The notes beneath the pieces were generated by a model, which searched no databases, was not told where the DNA came from, and worked only from the letters and a program-made list of their open reading frames with translations. Shown here piece after piece: positions 20,697 through 34,494 of a stretch of 64,000 bases of DNA (position 1 is its first letter; each line of letters opens with the position of its first letter). The stretch comes from Solen grandis (lineage: Eukaryota; Mollusca; Bivalvia; Adapedonta; Solenidae), in NCBI GenBank assembly GCA_021229015.1, contig CM037777.1:27281002-27345001 (forward strand). Direction: 5' to 3'. Position numbers and translations under genes: made by a program.

Positions 20697-21910
20697 ATGA
20701 AAAGTGAAATGTGTGAGAGCTCGCAGCAAAACGCGATGCCGGGTGTATTGGAGTTTAATCGAGACCAGAATGATGGCGAAATCCTTACAATAAATATTCT
20801 TCAGAATAACGAAGATGTGGAACGGTTAAAACAAAACCTTAGAGATACATTTGCAGACCATAATGGCATTCAAAAGCCAGAAAAGGAAGCAGGTACCTTA
20901 AAATCAAACCATTCACAAGTTTCATTGTGCACAAGCATCGACAGTGAATCAAACTGCAACTCATTAGATTCACAAATAAGTCTTGAAGCAGTGAAAAAGA
21001 AGTTGGACCTTAACTCAGAAAAATCTGATGCATTGTGCCTATCTACTGAAACCTTGATAGACAATCCAGACACACAAATGCCTAATGAGATCGACCATTC
21101 AGATTCAGTTACTAGGACTAGAAATTTCTCAGGCCCCACATCAAGTTCATCTTCAAATGTCAACAATGAAGTTACTATGGTGACTACTGATGTTACATCT
21201 GGATTACTCATTTCCCCAGTCTCATTGACACAGGATGTCCATGTTCAAATGGGTGAAGATAATAAAAGGATGTCATCTGTGCTGGAGAGCCTTGACTTGC
21301 AGCTTGTTTACATTCCGACCACTCAACAGCTAGTGGCACAGAAGAAAGTGGACACAGCTAATGTTAATGGCTACAAATGTTCAAATGGTGATGATCAGAG
21401 ATCAGAAACATCAGTCACTTTAAATGCAAATGATCTAAACAAATGCAGTTTAAGTGATTCACCATCAAAAATGTCAATGATTCATTCAAACTCAGTACCA
21501 GGAGTAACAATATTAACGCCTGGAAGTCTTGATGACTCTCGGTCCTTAAGTAATTGTGAAACGGATTGTTTGATAAGAGTTCGCGAACCAGATGAATTGA
21601 CTTGTGATAGTTCAGAATTTGTGTGCAATTTTCCAAGAATTAATACTAATGAATCACTATTACGGACGTTTACAGATGCTTCTAGTCTTTCAAGTATTAG
21701 CACAGGAACAGACTTCTCAGTATCAGCAGCATCTCTAGATGAAGGAGATGGTACAGGACATTGTATAGATACAGGTGATGGTGGATTTATTGAAATAAAT
21801 TTACACTCCCGTAATTCCTTTGAAAGAAATAAAAATCCATCACAAGATAGTGGATTTGAAGACAAATCTTACAAGCCAAAGAGGAAAGGATTAAGTGGGT
21901 TTTTATCAAG
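20697..21910 (+). CDS. First coding exon of a host gene, TBC1D12/TBC1D14-like N-terminus
   Basis: Open from ATG 20697 for about 404 codons. It ends at CAAG|GTAGGT (21910/21911), a strong splice donor, leaving a partial codon. The sequence is hydrophilic, Ser/Asp/Asn-rich and apparently disordered. Near the end, SLSSISTGTDFSVS followed by GGFIEINL, and then RKGLSGFLSR at the junction, recall the order seen in TBC1D14/TBC1D12: SVSSLGTELSTTLSVS, a short acidic beta-like segment, then a FARN-type motif upstream of the TBC domain. Those proteins act in Rab regulation, recycling endosomes and autophagy. The TBC domain itself would lie on later exons that I could not find in this window. The coding call is firm; the family call is tentative. 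The octamer and YY1 sites upstream fit a promoter. Confidence 0.75.
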
Positions 21911-24256
21911 GTAGGTAATTTATGTTTTTATCTTAGTGGTCAGTGGCATTAGGGACAATGTGTACTTATACTAGCTCTAAATCTACCTACCAGTATATTC
22001 AGACCCTGTTAATGATACTTTCCACCAAGTCTTACCCATCTGTTTCTCTCTCAATAGCCTACAAAAATGTAACATATATTATGTATCTCTCTGTATACTG
22101 CCAGGCTCTTTCATGAGTATCACAGGCAGAAATATAGTGCATTGTCAGAATTGTTTGTACAAAGTGAGGTACTATTTTAAATCTCTTGAGCTCTTACAGT
22201 CTTAGCAGCTCAGGTGTAGCAACTGAACTATAAGCTTAGAAACTGAGGATTTAAATACTTCAAAGATCAAATGATAAACTTGTCACTGAAGTTCTAGAAG
22301 GTAGCAATATTATAAGTTTATAGCATTATACTTTTTAAAGTGATCTAGTGAGTAGTCAGTTTTGCTTATATACTATATAAACCTTCAAGTTTCGATACCA
22401 GTTCACATTTTTTTTTCCGCATAATCCTTATAATAAGAGTTGAAAATGTAGTCTGAGAATGTCAATGTCTCATATATTGACTCTGATTAATATTGAAGCA
22501 TAAAGCAGGCAAATTATGTGCCTTTGTGGCATGATTTCCTCACTATTTTCCCACTTCATTGTCACCCACTTGCTTCTTCACCGTTAGTAGGTTATAAACA
22601 ACCAACTAGACTGACAGATACTATCTTTCAGTTAAGAGTGAAAGGAAGTGAAAGAGGTCATGAAGAAAGCAAGATAAACACACAGAAGTGAAAGATTGGA
22701 ATGTACTAATAGTTATGTGACACTGTGGACCATATATCTCTTTTTTCCTGAACATGAACTGTTGTCATCTTGCAGTGAGAATTATTTCAGCACTACCAAG
22801 TTTTGGATTTAAATGTCCTTCCTGTCATTGGAGTTATTATAATGCTACAGCAAATATATCATCAGTTCTTAAAAGATGAAAGAGTTTCATTATTGATTTG
22901 GTATGAATAGCCAGCGTTTGATACTAACCTTTTAGCCAGGTATCCCGACGGAATATTTGCCAGGTATCCCGATGGAATACTTGCTTGAAATTCAGGAGTC
23001 CCTTCTGAAAATTAGGAGTCCCTGTCATGTCATTCAAACATATGATGGCTTTATTCTCATATCAGTTGGTTCATTAAAGAGGTTTTTATGGAGATGATTA
23101 AATATAGGTTTTCAACAAATGTGGCTGTTCAATTTACTTTTAATCTGGAAAGTAAGTGTCACTATGGAACCCCTGACATGTCAATCCTGGAGTCCCTGCC
23201 CAGTCTTTGGTGTCCTTGGGATCTGGCGAGACTGTCGACCCCTTATATGAAGCTACTATAGCTTTCATTAAACTCTAAGCATATGATCACATTAATAAAA
23301 TCAGGGTTATTTCTAGGATTTCATAACTTGACAAAAATTCACTACAAAAATGAGAATCCTTCAATATATATTTTTTAAGACTTGCTATGAAAATCAGAAG
23401 TCCCTTTATAAGGCCTTTTCTAAATTCTCTGCCACTCCATATAAGATGCTAGTGAGATTCCTGAAAAGTTTCTAATTAATGCAACCAAGTCTCTCATCTT
23501 CAGTGCAGATTCAACCAACTATTAAGATCACACACCTCCGTGACTAGACTCATTCAGGGTAATAATGACATTGAGCAGTGAAGTGATCAGTGATCACAAC
23601 CAAAGTCCCCGGCCACAGCTGTAGTATTATATCGGTACTCTTTCGTAAATCATCTTGTTGGTCATCTGTCTTCAACCACAAATAAAGTACCAGTAAAGAT
23701 CATTTAGATGATGAATCCTGCATTGATATTGTTTGTTTCAGTGGTAACATCATAATGTAGGATTGTTTATCAGTAGATATTTGTGAAAATCTTTCTAAAT
23801 GTGATAATCAGAGTCTACAAAATGTCATCAATAACCTGTAAGTTAAAAGAAAAATTGATGACTTTTATAAGGGAGACTTTTGCCTACTGTACTCATTCAT
23901 ATCCTTTTTCTAAGTGCCCTAGACCTGTGGGCTAGCTTTTCTGACCCATTCCCAGTTAAAAAATTTAACATGAAGAATTCCCAAATTTTACCTATAAGTC
24001 TAGGATTTCTTGTAACCAATCATGACCTTTTTGTAAGAAATTTCTTGGTTATAGGCTCGTATGTTTTAAAAATATCTTCAAAAAGGCTTGGATTTAATTA
24101 AGTTAAAGTCCCTATAATGGTTCTGCTCCATCTCAGACCATTTAACCTCTACCAAGATAACCAAGGTACCCTAATGAAACATTGGAAACCTTGGTTTAAT
24201 TTCCGTGAAAGGTCATGAGGTCTGAAATGTAGCGGAACAATTATAGGGACTTTACC
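21911..24256. other. Presumed intron, no exon recognised
   Basis: AT-rich DNA after the splice donor at 21911, with no convincing exon. It contains one dispersed repeat (22911-23240). Confidence 0.5.
22911..23240 (+). repeat. Dispersed repeat of about 330 bp, copy 1
   Basis: Begins CCAGCGTTTGATACTAACC and carries several AGGAGTCCC-like blocks plus TGGCTGTTCAATTTACTTTT. A diverged copy lies in the opposite orientation at 45359-45680. No coding content; probably an old interspersed element. Confidence 0.6.
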
Positions 24257-24498
24257 TTAACCCTTTCCCTCATAGAGGATACCATGAAAAGACCTATGCC
24301 AACAGCATAAAACCAGATCAGCCTGCGAGTAACTCACAGGTTGATCAGGTTTTATGCTGTTCGCTGCTCCTCAGTGGTCTGGTAATGAGGATTTTACAAT
24401 TAAATTTGGTAAGGATTGAGTTTGGCTTTCTGAAGATCAGGCTTTATGTGGTACCTATTGAGTGCGTCAAAATGAGTCTATATGAGGGAAAGGGTTAA
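24257..24498 (+). mobile_element. TTAA MITE, family A, copy 2
   Basis: TTAA at 24257-24260 and 24495-24498, with the same CCCTTTCCCT ends and internal palindrome as the other copies. The hairpin is slightly mismatched (CTCACAGGTTGATC). Confidence 0.85.
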
Positions 24499-27400
24499 AT
24501 AAATATGTGTCATTATCTTACCGGTATATATAAACTTTGCAAGATAATCTTAGACATCTCCTTAGTCAATCCTGACTTCAGGTGTCTATGTATTGACTTA
24601 ACTTTTTCTATGTTCTGTCTTCAGGAAAATCTTTTGAAACAAAAATTAACTTGTTTTAAGCTGTAGATAGTATTATTTTCTTTTGTCAGATTATATTGTC
24701 TGTATCAAGATTGAATTTGTTAATGCTTAGATAAAGGTTTTAGGTTTATACTTATAGTTTGATACTTAATACAGTTATTTGTAACAGTTTTGTTTGTATA
24801 CATTAAGTTATAATGTAGTGGTATTATTATTTAACAGTTTAATTAATGGGCATATTGCCATTTGCAGACTGGGTGTGATCCTACGTCAATCTCGTATTGT
24901 AAGTGACAGGGTCAGGGTCCTTACTAGACTCTTAAAAACAGGTTTCCTTTTCAATGATTCTCTGAGAAGTTGGAGACCTTTTATACACTAGTAACTTATT
25001 TAGGATATATGTATAATGCTCAGGAAATCCAGATTCCTTTTTCCCAAAAGGTGAAGTTCAGGACTAGGAGCTAGTGAGGACACTGAGGGTATTTTAGACA
25101 ACTGTTCAAACATGGGATTCCTCCACTCTAGGTTCTCAAGATTCCAATATTTTGGCACATCTTTGTAAATGACTTTCAACTTGCAGAATCCTAGTGTGTT
25201 ACATGAGTATATTGTGTCACTTACCTCCATTACCAAGTACTTTGCTGCCAGACTTGCAGTGAAAGATACAGTGCTTTGGGGACTATTAAAATGCAGACCA
25301 TCATCGAGTCTGACAAGATGAATATCTGATTTCATTATGAAACTAACAGTCTCTCTTGGTTTTAAGTGCAACAGAAAAAATACTGAGTCTGATGACAAAT
25401 TTTGTGTTTTACATGTACTCCAAAGGTTTAAAATATCAAGTTATATATAATCACAATTTTCCCTGACTCATCATCATGGCTGATATTTGATTACTTACAC
25501 CACAGCTGAGACCTTTGAATGGAAGATGTGAGGTTTATGTATAGAAATAAGTATTCGGCAAGATTTAGCCTTTGTGCTTTGGCAGGTTGTCCGTGAGCAA
25601 GGTGAGATGGGAAATCAGCAGACATGGCTGAATTGATTATTGCTTTCAGGTCACAGTATCAGCTATTTTAAGGTCAGAAAACCTGTTGATAAACAAACAC
25701 CAGCACAATCAATAGACACAATCGGGTCTTGAGTAACCTGTCTCTGCAGTCTCGCAGCCAGTGATAAATGTACCTACAGGAATGTGATCATACAGAGTCA
25801 GGCTCTACTAAAGCTAATGTTCTCCGGTCTGTAGAATTCAGAGAGATTTACAGGTTGCAGTTCACTGAACTTCCATGCATTCCTGAAGTTCTTGTGGGGT
25901 TATTATGTTTTAAAATTCATGATTATTGCCTTTGTCTGCGGGGATGCTTGTTTCTGTCACATTTACAGTTAACTGTCAGACTGTATTAAGGATATTATCT
26001 CTCAATTCAGTGGTCTCTAGCGGTAGCTGTCTGGTTGTCTCACGCTTGTCATTTCAGTAGCACAATACCCAGTCTCCCTGTCACTTTATCCCAGCAGGTA
26101 TCATCAACAGTTCTCCAACCCTGCTATCTTATTTTTATTGATCATACCTTTCTTTTGTGAGCTCTCAGGATTTGTTCACATTTCACTTGTTGTAGGAAGC
26201 TACCAGTGATAATGGACACTTTTTGAGGTTCTTATTCTCAGATCAGATATTCAGCGTGACTTTTATATCATTGATTTTATTGAAATACTTTCAGTAGTGA
26301 TAATATAATCCAGGTATATAATTATGGTTCGTAAAGTTCATGCCACGTGTTTGAAACCTGAGACATCAGAAAAAATATAATTGACAGTTTGAATGTCCTC
26401 TGAATCACTGATTCTTAGGTTTTAATTCTGCACTAGGGTTTAAACGATACAGGACTCTCACAGTATGGTGCAGACTACAGTACCTCATGGTACATGGTAT
26501 TTGATACATTGCAGCACAGATAACTACTCTGGGTGTTTTTACAAGAGATAAGTGATGGCACGACAGTCTGACAGTGTATCTCTTGATACCCCCTCACATC
26601 GAAGTAATAATACCCGGTAATTCAAAATCTTCATCAAGAGTACCGGTGTTAATTCCAAGACCATGCACATCAGGGATTTTGTTTTTAAAACTAGAAACAA
26701 TGGTCTGACACAATAAGAACTTTGCATTTCATGGCTATGTACTTTGTAGTGGCCTGTAGACCAATCAGATACATTCTTTTAAAATTGGCTGCTCTTTGAT
26801 CTTTGCCGACAATACGGATTTCAGCCTTTATAGTTGTAGAACGGATATTTCTGAGATGAGTTTATATAGTTCTACCCGGTATCTTAATTTCATTGAAGGG
26901 AAAATAACCCAAGGGAGTAGAAATATTAATCTTTCTTAACAGAGGTGTAAAATACCTAAAACTGTCACTCACCCTTCCCTAATTTGAGACAATAAAAAAG
27001 AATTTTTCTCTCTTTTTTTTTTCTCAGGCGAGTGGAATTTAATTTCAAAGGATTTAATTCTCTAAATGAGCTCCCTTATTTTGACCAAGTGATTTTGTTT
27101 AATTTGATATAATACTGATTTTAGAATTATCCAAGTTTTGGTTAACATCAGCGGGTTATTTGATGTTCAGAGGAAAAGCATTCATATCCTTTGGTAATAA
27201 AATAGATAAAGCTACCCATATGTTGCATTATCTCTGGACCTTAATCTGTTCAATGATAAAAGAAAAAACATCCTGATAGTCCATGTTTTTTTATCAAGCT
27301 ACTTGATACGTGTATATATACACAAACACATACTTGGCTTTGATACACAAGTAGTTAAAGATAAATGTTGATCCAGATTACCCCAGAGTTGAGGATTCTA

Positions 27401-29424
27401 TTGTTGACAGGGAGATGTATGTCAGATATAGCCGACAGTCCCAGCATTTACCTAGGGCTTCATGCATTGAGAGAGGTGCACATTGGGGTTATATTGAACC
27501 ACCCATGTTCCTTGATTAATTACCCCAACCCACTTAGCGGTGATAATGTGGTGTGGGCGATAGGCAGGTATGGGGACAAGGCACATATTTGTCATGTCTG
27601 ATATCATGATCATGTATGTCTAGACTTTTAATGCCATAAAAAAATAGAAAAGGGTTAGGCCATTTATAAAAGACAGTTTGTTTTGTGGTTAGCCTACCTA
27701 CCCACTGAAAATGCTTCAATTCAATTTTATTTTTTACCAATAATTTTTTTTTAATGAAGATTATTACAATACTTATATAGTAGAAGGAGTTTGTATCTGC
27801 TGGGATGTAAATGATGTTAATTAAGCTTTAGAGAATTTTGATTGGGTCTTGTCACCTTATTTTACCTTTGTTACCTTATTATTTTTGAAGGAAAAAAAAA
27901 TCAGGTGCTTGTCCACTTTTATTGTGTATTTACACAAATATGCATCTTATCTGTTCCTTTTGAAGACCATTAAAAATATCAGTTTCTCAGTTAATAGAGA
28001 TTATTTTTTATTATTATTACAGATTCTTTTCTCATCTTCCTATCACCATAGATGATAGAGGGATTAATGATTATCAGAACAGTAAATTTCTGTCTCTGGA
28101 GCAATTGCCACTCTGAGTAGCGTGTGCAGTAATGAGACATTGATTTGAAACTCAAAGTAATTGAGGCCTTGAATGCCGATACAAACTAATCAGCCCTTGT
28201 TTTTTCCATACTGAGTCGTTCCATTAAAATTCATGAAGTGAAATGGTCTAAAAATGTTGCATCCAATTTAAGATGAAGACAAACTTAATACATAACTGCA
28301 AGTGTTTTTTATATGTGTGTGTGTTCATTAGAGAGGGAATGATAATAGTTATTTTGTATAGAATTCAAGATGTGCCAAGTTGTATTAAGTTAAAATAATT
28401 GTTCCAAGGCCTTGTCTGAGATATTTTTGGGAATTCCTAAACCCCAAATCTTTGACCCATGATTAAAATGCCATCATTAATAATGCAGGAACTAGGTTTT
28501 TGTACCCCAAACAGTGGTTTAACATTGGTAAAATTCTATAAAGTCCTATATTTTCTGAAATATTGTAACTGATTACTCTTTTAACCAATTTAACTGCTGA
28601 TTTACCAGAAGAATGTAACAAATGCCTTACGTTACAGGCAAATTTATCAAAATTCAGGATTAGTAAAACACTAAAAACAGAAAAACTGAATCCATCAGAA
28701 ATAACAGTTTTTTTTATGGCAAGTGTAAATCCAACTTTACATTAATTACAATATCACCAGGGTATTGGCTTCTTTATGGCCTGTCAAGAAAGATTGTAAA
28801 ACAGACATCCATATATGCAAATTGATTTTCTTAATGTAGAAATTTGCAGTATTGAAAAGAAAGGCATGGAAGTTATTGATTTCAAAATACTGAAAAATTC
28901 TTCAGAGATACCAATCATTTTGGCATATATTAGAAACTGTGTTTTCCCCCATGGAAGTGATATATGGATGGTTGCAGACTTGACACGTGTATTGTTATAA
29001 CTGGTCCCATCTGTTACAGGCATGTTAGTTTACATACAGGGGAAATGGTCATGTGGCTTTGTTCTGGTTCTAAGAATTTGGACCCCCAGAAGATGTGGGG
29101 TGTGGTGGATAGACCAATATTTATACTGGATGTAAACAGACAGGAGGAGCTCCTTGTGATATGTATGCCTGCTGGGCCCAGCACCTTCTGGAACCAGTCA
29201 ACTGTTTGAGGCCGTTAAGGCTTCATTTCAGTTCATCAATCTAACTTTAGACTCAGATGTGTATAAGGGATACAAAGACTGTTGAAAGTCGGCAGAATGG
29301 TATAATAATGTTAGTCCTTAAGGACAGATAATTGCTTCTTGATTGTAATTCCCATCTCAAACTTAAACTTAAATTTGAATTAATCATTTGCAGGCTATTA
29401 GGGAAATGACAAGGAACCTATGAT
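24499..29424. other. Presumed intron or intergenic DNA, no gene recognised
   Basis: AT-rich, with no conserved protein signal. The longest ORF is on the minus strand at 25000-25398 (132 codons, not starting with ATG) and is treated as a low-confidence observation. Other ORFs are short and unremarkable. Confidence 0.4.
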
Positions 29425-29690
29425 TGGTGGCAGGCTTAGTTGTTAGAGCATCCATCCCATAACCAGTGGAGGTTGTAGGTTTGATACTCAGCAGTGACAT
29501 GCTACAGTTGTTCAGTATGGTATTGGTATATCTCTCATTTACATAAAGGTAGTCTTATGACTGATAGGCCCGGTGCCATGATAATGTGACAGAGGAGTGT
29601 GGTACCATGCCACTTGCCTGCAGTATAACATCACAGTAAAACAGGACTTTATAATGATTGAAATATTGTTGATGTGACATTAAACTCAAG
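29425..29690 (+). mobile_element. Diverged tRNA-derived SINE
   Basis: GTTAGAGCATCC followed by GGTTGTAGGTTTGATAC resembles degenerate A and B boxes of a pol III promoter. The 3' part (TGATTGAAATATTG, then GTGACATTAAACTCAA) matches the tail of the other SINEs here. Confidence 0.5.
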
Positions 29691-29865
29691 CATCATTAGC
29701 AAGAATAATTATGCAACATGTACAAATCAGCTACTCTAGTCTGATCAGAATTTTCAGTGGTTCCACATGGTGTAATGTGTAGAGGTAGAGAGATGTTCAC
29801 AGCCTCAAATGTTGCCTGTTTGAGTTTTCACTCTAAGTTACTCCTTACTTTTCAAATACTATCAT

Positions 29866-30112
29866 GGGGGCCTCCGTGGCCAAGTGGGTAAATTAGCTGA
29901 CTTTAACATTCACTCAGCCCCTTCACCACATGGGTTCGAATCCCAGCAGGGTCATTCAGATTTTCATGTGAGGAAGCCTTCCAGCTGGCTTGCGGTAGGG
30001 CGGTGGTTCTACCTTGATGCCTCCGTGCATTCGGGTGTTCTTCCACCTGTAATTAGCTGGACGTTGCTATATGACTGAAATACTGTCGAAGAGATGGTAA
30101 ACTCAAATAGTC
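29866..30112 (+). mobile_element. tRNA-derived SINE, well preserved
   Basis: The tRNA-like head has TGGCCAAGTGG (A box) and GGGTTCGAATCCC (B box). A body and the tail ATGACTGAAATACTGTCGAA, then GGTAAACTCAA, follow. The same family appears in reverse at 62925-63058. It is a pol III-transcribed retroposon that depends on a LINE in trans. Confidence 0.8.
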
Positions 30113-30159
30113 AAGTCAAGTACCATCAAGCACTATTTTGAATCACAGATAATAGACAC

Positions 30160-30335
30160 TGAAAATGGATCCTCTTTGGGCAAGTGGTTATAGTCAGTTA
30201 CTTTGCCCTAGGCTTAACTGCCATGGGTTTGAGTCCTAATGTGGTCACTGAATAAGCTGGCTTGCAGTTCCCAGATGTCTCTATACACACTGGGTCTTCC
30301 TATACCTTGAATAACTGGAATAAAACAAAAACCAA
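30160..30335 (+). mobile_element. Diverged tRNA-derived SINE
   Basis: TTTGGGCAAGTGGTTATAG and ATGGGTTTGAGTCC give A- and B-box-like blocks. AATAAGCTGGCTTGCAG and CACACTGGGTCTTCC align with the body of the SINE at 29866. Confidence 0.5.
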
Positions 30336-33300
30336 ATGGCACATGCAGTAGAGTTCTCCCAATTAATCTAAAATGCTGTAGGTTAACATTGAAATTGTTG
30401 GCAAATATATAGAATGTATTGATTTAAAATACATATATTTCTTATCATCTGTTGATATTAAGTATTGACTATGCATCTCTACGTAGTCATAATAATTTTA
30501 TTGACTTTCAAAGGCTACTTTCATTTATTTTAATAGATGGGTATTTGCTTTTAAATTCAATTAAATTCTTTTTGATGTTTATTGTTATATCATTTAATAT
30601 GGATGGAAATGTGTTGTCTAAAACTAAATCAATTTTGGAGATAAGAGAGACAGAATCCATCTATAGGTAAAACATCAGCAGAGTAATTTCCAAGAAACAT
30701 TTAGAATTGATCTGACCAAAGGTTGAGGTTTTATCCATGGAAAGCTCTTAAGTCTCCTGTTTATAGGAAACAAGATAAAACTTTAACATCAGGTACATGT
30801 AGATTTATTTAGATTTACTTTGTCTGCATGTGGGCGCGGTGAGCAGACAAGTAGGTGGGTACAATTATTTTTGATAGAAATAAGATCACTTGACCAAATT
30901 TGGAATGTTGTGATGTTTGGTTCATGTCACTGTGTTACTATAAATAGAAAAATGGTTTCTGCTCTAGTGAATCTTTGTTTGTAGCTTAAGACTGCTTTAA
31001 TAATAATAGATCTGGTTTGTCACAAATATTTCTGTAGATTATGATAATAACATTGAAATAAAGTTCTAAAATAGTTGTTTTCACAATTTAGCTATAGTTG
31101 TTTCTATTCTCAAAATATTTTCATCTCAGCTTTATTTGTGGGCCATCTGGGACATACAAAGTATGGCAGGCTGTAGGCAGCCTTCATTACAGAAAAATGT
31201 ACATTCAATTTACTATACATTTTTTAAGCTGCACTGAACAAATTTAGGAACCTGTGAAATACTGCTTTGGAAAATAAAATACAGCAGTGCCAAGTGTATG
31301 TTTTCATTTTCAACTCTCATTTGGAGTGACTGACAGGTGAATCAATATACCACATGTCATTTTTTTTATCTATCAAACACTGCGTCCATGCTGTTGTAAG
31401 TAATATGCAAATAAAGATTTCATCTGATATGCCTCAGTACACGTTCAACCAGGATAATGACACTTAATGTACATTGACATTGTTATTCTATTTTTAGAAA
31501 TGTTATGAAACATCAATTGTTATGAATATTATTGGAAAACTGGGATACACCTATTACCTCCAGTTTTATGGGTTCATTTACTTTGGAGCAAACACTATTG
31601 ATTTTAAGTTTCCCCCATATTTTTAGGTTATCATTATAAAATGATCAATAATATCGGACCATTGCGACCTATTTTAAGGAGTTATTCTGAAAGGAACACA
31701 GGATAAACTTTTGTTCTTGTTCATGTTGATAAAGGTAACTGGTATAAAAACTTTATAAAGACATAAAGCAAGTCCTGAATGAAGAATGATCCCTTTAGAA
31801 TTAGGTGGGGCTGCCTATATTGAGTAATGGTCCATTTCTGGCTGCTGAGATTTATACCCATGTTTCTTTTTCCCTTCTGTATTTAATGCAGCTGTGAGCT
31901 GTTTGTGGCTAGGTGTCAAATATTATGACATTTGGAGCCCATAATTATCTGTATATACAGTACAGTTCACATAGGATTTATGTTATGTAATAATAGACTG
32001 GGCTGTTTGAAAAATGATTTTTTTCTGTAAATTTGATAATAAACTGTGAGTAAATAAAAGAGATAAATGCTTACATATATATTTCTCCTCAGCACTCCAG
32101 TAACTTACCCACCCTTGTCCCACCTTCAAGATACAAGACTTTATACTGCAATAAATACAATTTAGGACAAGTAGACCACAGGTAAATGTACCTTTATATA
32201 AGGTGTTGTTTTTTTGTGTGTTTTTTTCCCTCACACAAATGTTTAATCTTATCTTACCAGTATATATAAACAGATTACGGTGTACTCTGGTGTCTGGAAT
32301 GCATGATTAAAAGATCAAATTTCAGGTCATTTTGGGTTTAAATATACAAAGTAATAAATGGCCCAGTGGTTTAGTGTTAATAACTTACTTACATCCCCCA
32401 TCCCTCTGAGAGAGAGAGAGAGAGTTGAAGGGAAGAGAGAGACAGAGAGAGGAATATTCGGCAAGAAGTTCTGGATGAGAATTGATGAATGTATTACCTC
32501 AAATGACCAGTGGACAATGTAATGTGGACAGTGACAGGTTATAAACTTGCATGCCAAATTTGGGTGATAGATGACCTCCCAGTGGAGCTGACCCAGACTG
32601 AAGTCACATGACGACTGACCTCCCACACTTCACTGACCAGTGGCCTAGTCATGTGACCAGGGTGATAGTGAGGGAATGGAGGTGCGGTCCATAGTGCATT
32701 TGATGAGTCGTCAGATCATGCATTTTCTTACTGTAACCCGCATGAATATATGACTTGATAGATATTATTTTACTTAACTTAAAAAGGTATTCCATTTTCT
32801 TTGCTATGCAGACTGTAAAACCTGAGTTACAATATTACATGAGCAAACGGAGAAGATCCTGATCAAACATCTGGGTCTCCTCTGTATACCATTGCATTAA
32901 AACACGTATTCTCAAAAGATCTGAAAAATTAAGTTTTACTCATAAATCTCAATTCTGTATCCTTACTAACCTTTAAAGATACATGTATTAAACTTATAGT
33001 TAAGTTAAAGACCGTATTCTGTGAGAACATGTTAAAAAAACGTATATAAAATGTCCTATCTCCATGGCAGTGAAAGTCTGGTTTGGAATGTTATGTTAAA
33101 TGCATATCAGGTATTTAGAAATCATGTTACATGATTTATACATGATTTATAAGCTCTTTTCTCTATAATAGAATATTTGCAAGCAATAAAGATACAGCAT
33201 GGATTGCATAATAAGATAAAGGTGGTTAATGACATCATAAATGTATGCATGATCTGTTTGAACACAGTGCAGTAATGTATGTACCTTGTGTTTTGTTCCT

Positions 33301-33608
33301 CTACTGTCACTGAGTGAGTGTGTCAGCTACACAATCGTTAATCGAGCATACTGGTTTTTATTTTACTCATCTATCAGTTCTTAATGCTCACCTTCAAAGT
33401 TACAGGAACAATTCTTAATGCTAAATCAAATAATTGAAGTCTTAAAATCAAGCCTTTGCTCATGTACATGTGTATTATAAACTACAGTGACATAATGAGA
33501 TGGGCAGCTTGACTCAGCAGCTGACTGCATGGTCTCTCTGTCTTTCTCTGGCAGCGCCCATAATAACCTGTCATTACCAATCCTACTTGTCTGATCCTGA
33601 TGACTGAC
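30336..33608. other. No gene recognised; GA microsatellite
   Basis: AT-rich presumed intron or intergenic DNA. It contains a GA-rich tract at about 32407-32452 and a degenerate fragment of MITE family B near 32810-32885. No exon was recognised. Confidence 0.4.
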
Positions 33609-33850
33609 TTAACCCTTTCCCTCATATAGACTCCTTTTGACGCCCTCTATAGGTATCACATAAAGCCTGATCTGCAGAAAACCACAGTTAAACCTTACCA
33701 AATTTAATTACAAAATCCTCATTTCCAGACCACTGAGGAGCAGCGAACAGCATAAAACCTGATCAGCCTGCGAGTTACTCGCAGGCTGATCTGGTTTTAT
33801 GCTGTTCGCATAGGTCTTTTCATGGTGTCCTCTATGAGGGAAAGGGTTAA
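33609..33850 (-). mobile_element. TTAA MITE, family A, copy 3 (reverse)
   Basis: TTAA at 33609-33612 and 33847-33850. The hairpin lies near the right end, showing reverse orientation. Near-identical to copies 4-6. Confidence 0.85.
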
Positions 33851-34039
33851 TGATGAAATAAAGGAGGTGACCATTCCGAACAATCTGGAAATAATGACAG
33901 GTCTGGATCTTCCTTTCCATGAGCTTTCCTGAACGTACTGTCACATCTGTTCTCGATACAGTTAAATCTGCAGAGATTATAAATCGTACTGTATCTTTAC
34001 CAAAGTAAGGTCATCAGAAACAAGATATATGAAATACAG

Positions 34040-34125
34040 GATTTTTTTGGCTGTGCAAAATATGTAGAAACTGAGCTACAATACTGTATGAGTATACAGA
34101 AAAGACCCTGATCAGACAGCTTCTA
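34040..34125 (-). repeat. Fragment of MITE family B
   Basis: GAGCTACAATACTGTATGAG followed by AAAGACCCTGATCAGACAGC is the reverse complement of the body of the family B copy at 41689-42226. Ends are not visible. Confidence 0.45.
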
Positions 34126-34309
34126 AAGGAATCAAATTGTACCAGAACAAGTCTATATTATTTAAAGGATCATAATAAAATTTACAGCAAAACTGACTCT
34201 AAAATAACACTTGCATGGCCCTCTTGTATTGTATGGAAACTGATTTCGTAAGTCACTTTTTAAGATATTTGTCTTTAATAAAATTTAATGTCATAGTTTA
34301 AACTTATTT

Positions 34310-34494
34310 ATTTTACATCGATTGGGAAACAAGTTCTTACAACTTATACTAATCCCTCTCGACGGTTCCTGGGTTGGACCAGTACTTTGTGCCTGGGAAG
34401 GTCGTGAATAATTCTTGCCTCTATCGAGGTTCGAACCCACAACCTTCGGATCCATAATTGGATATGTTACCACTGGACCATGGCGCCCTCTAAT
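34310..34494 (-). mobile_element. tRNA-derived SINE, second family (reverse)
   Basis: Read on the minus strand it begins GGCGCCATGGTCCAGTGG (A box) and has GTGGGTTCGAACCTCG (B box). Its body contains AGTACTGGTCCAACCC and ends with ACTTGTTTCCC. The same body recurs at 42595-42740 on the plus strand. Confidence 0.7.

Noticed and set aside
34380..34494. Possible tRNA genes here and near 29866, 42600, 48190 and 62990
   Set aside because: A and B boxes are present but the cloverleaf arms do not close, and SINE bodies with a shared tail follow in several copies; these are tRNA-derived SINEs.
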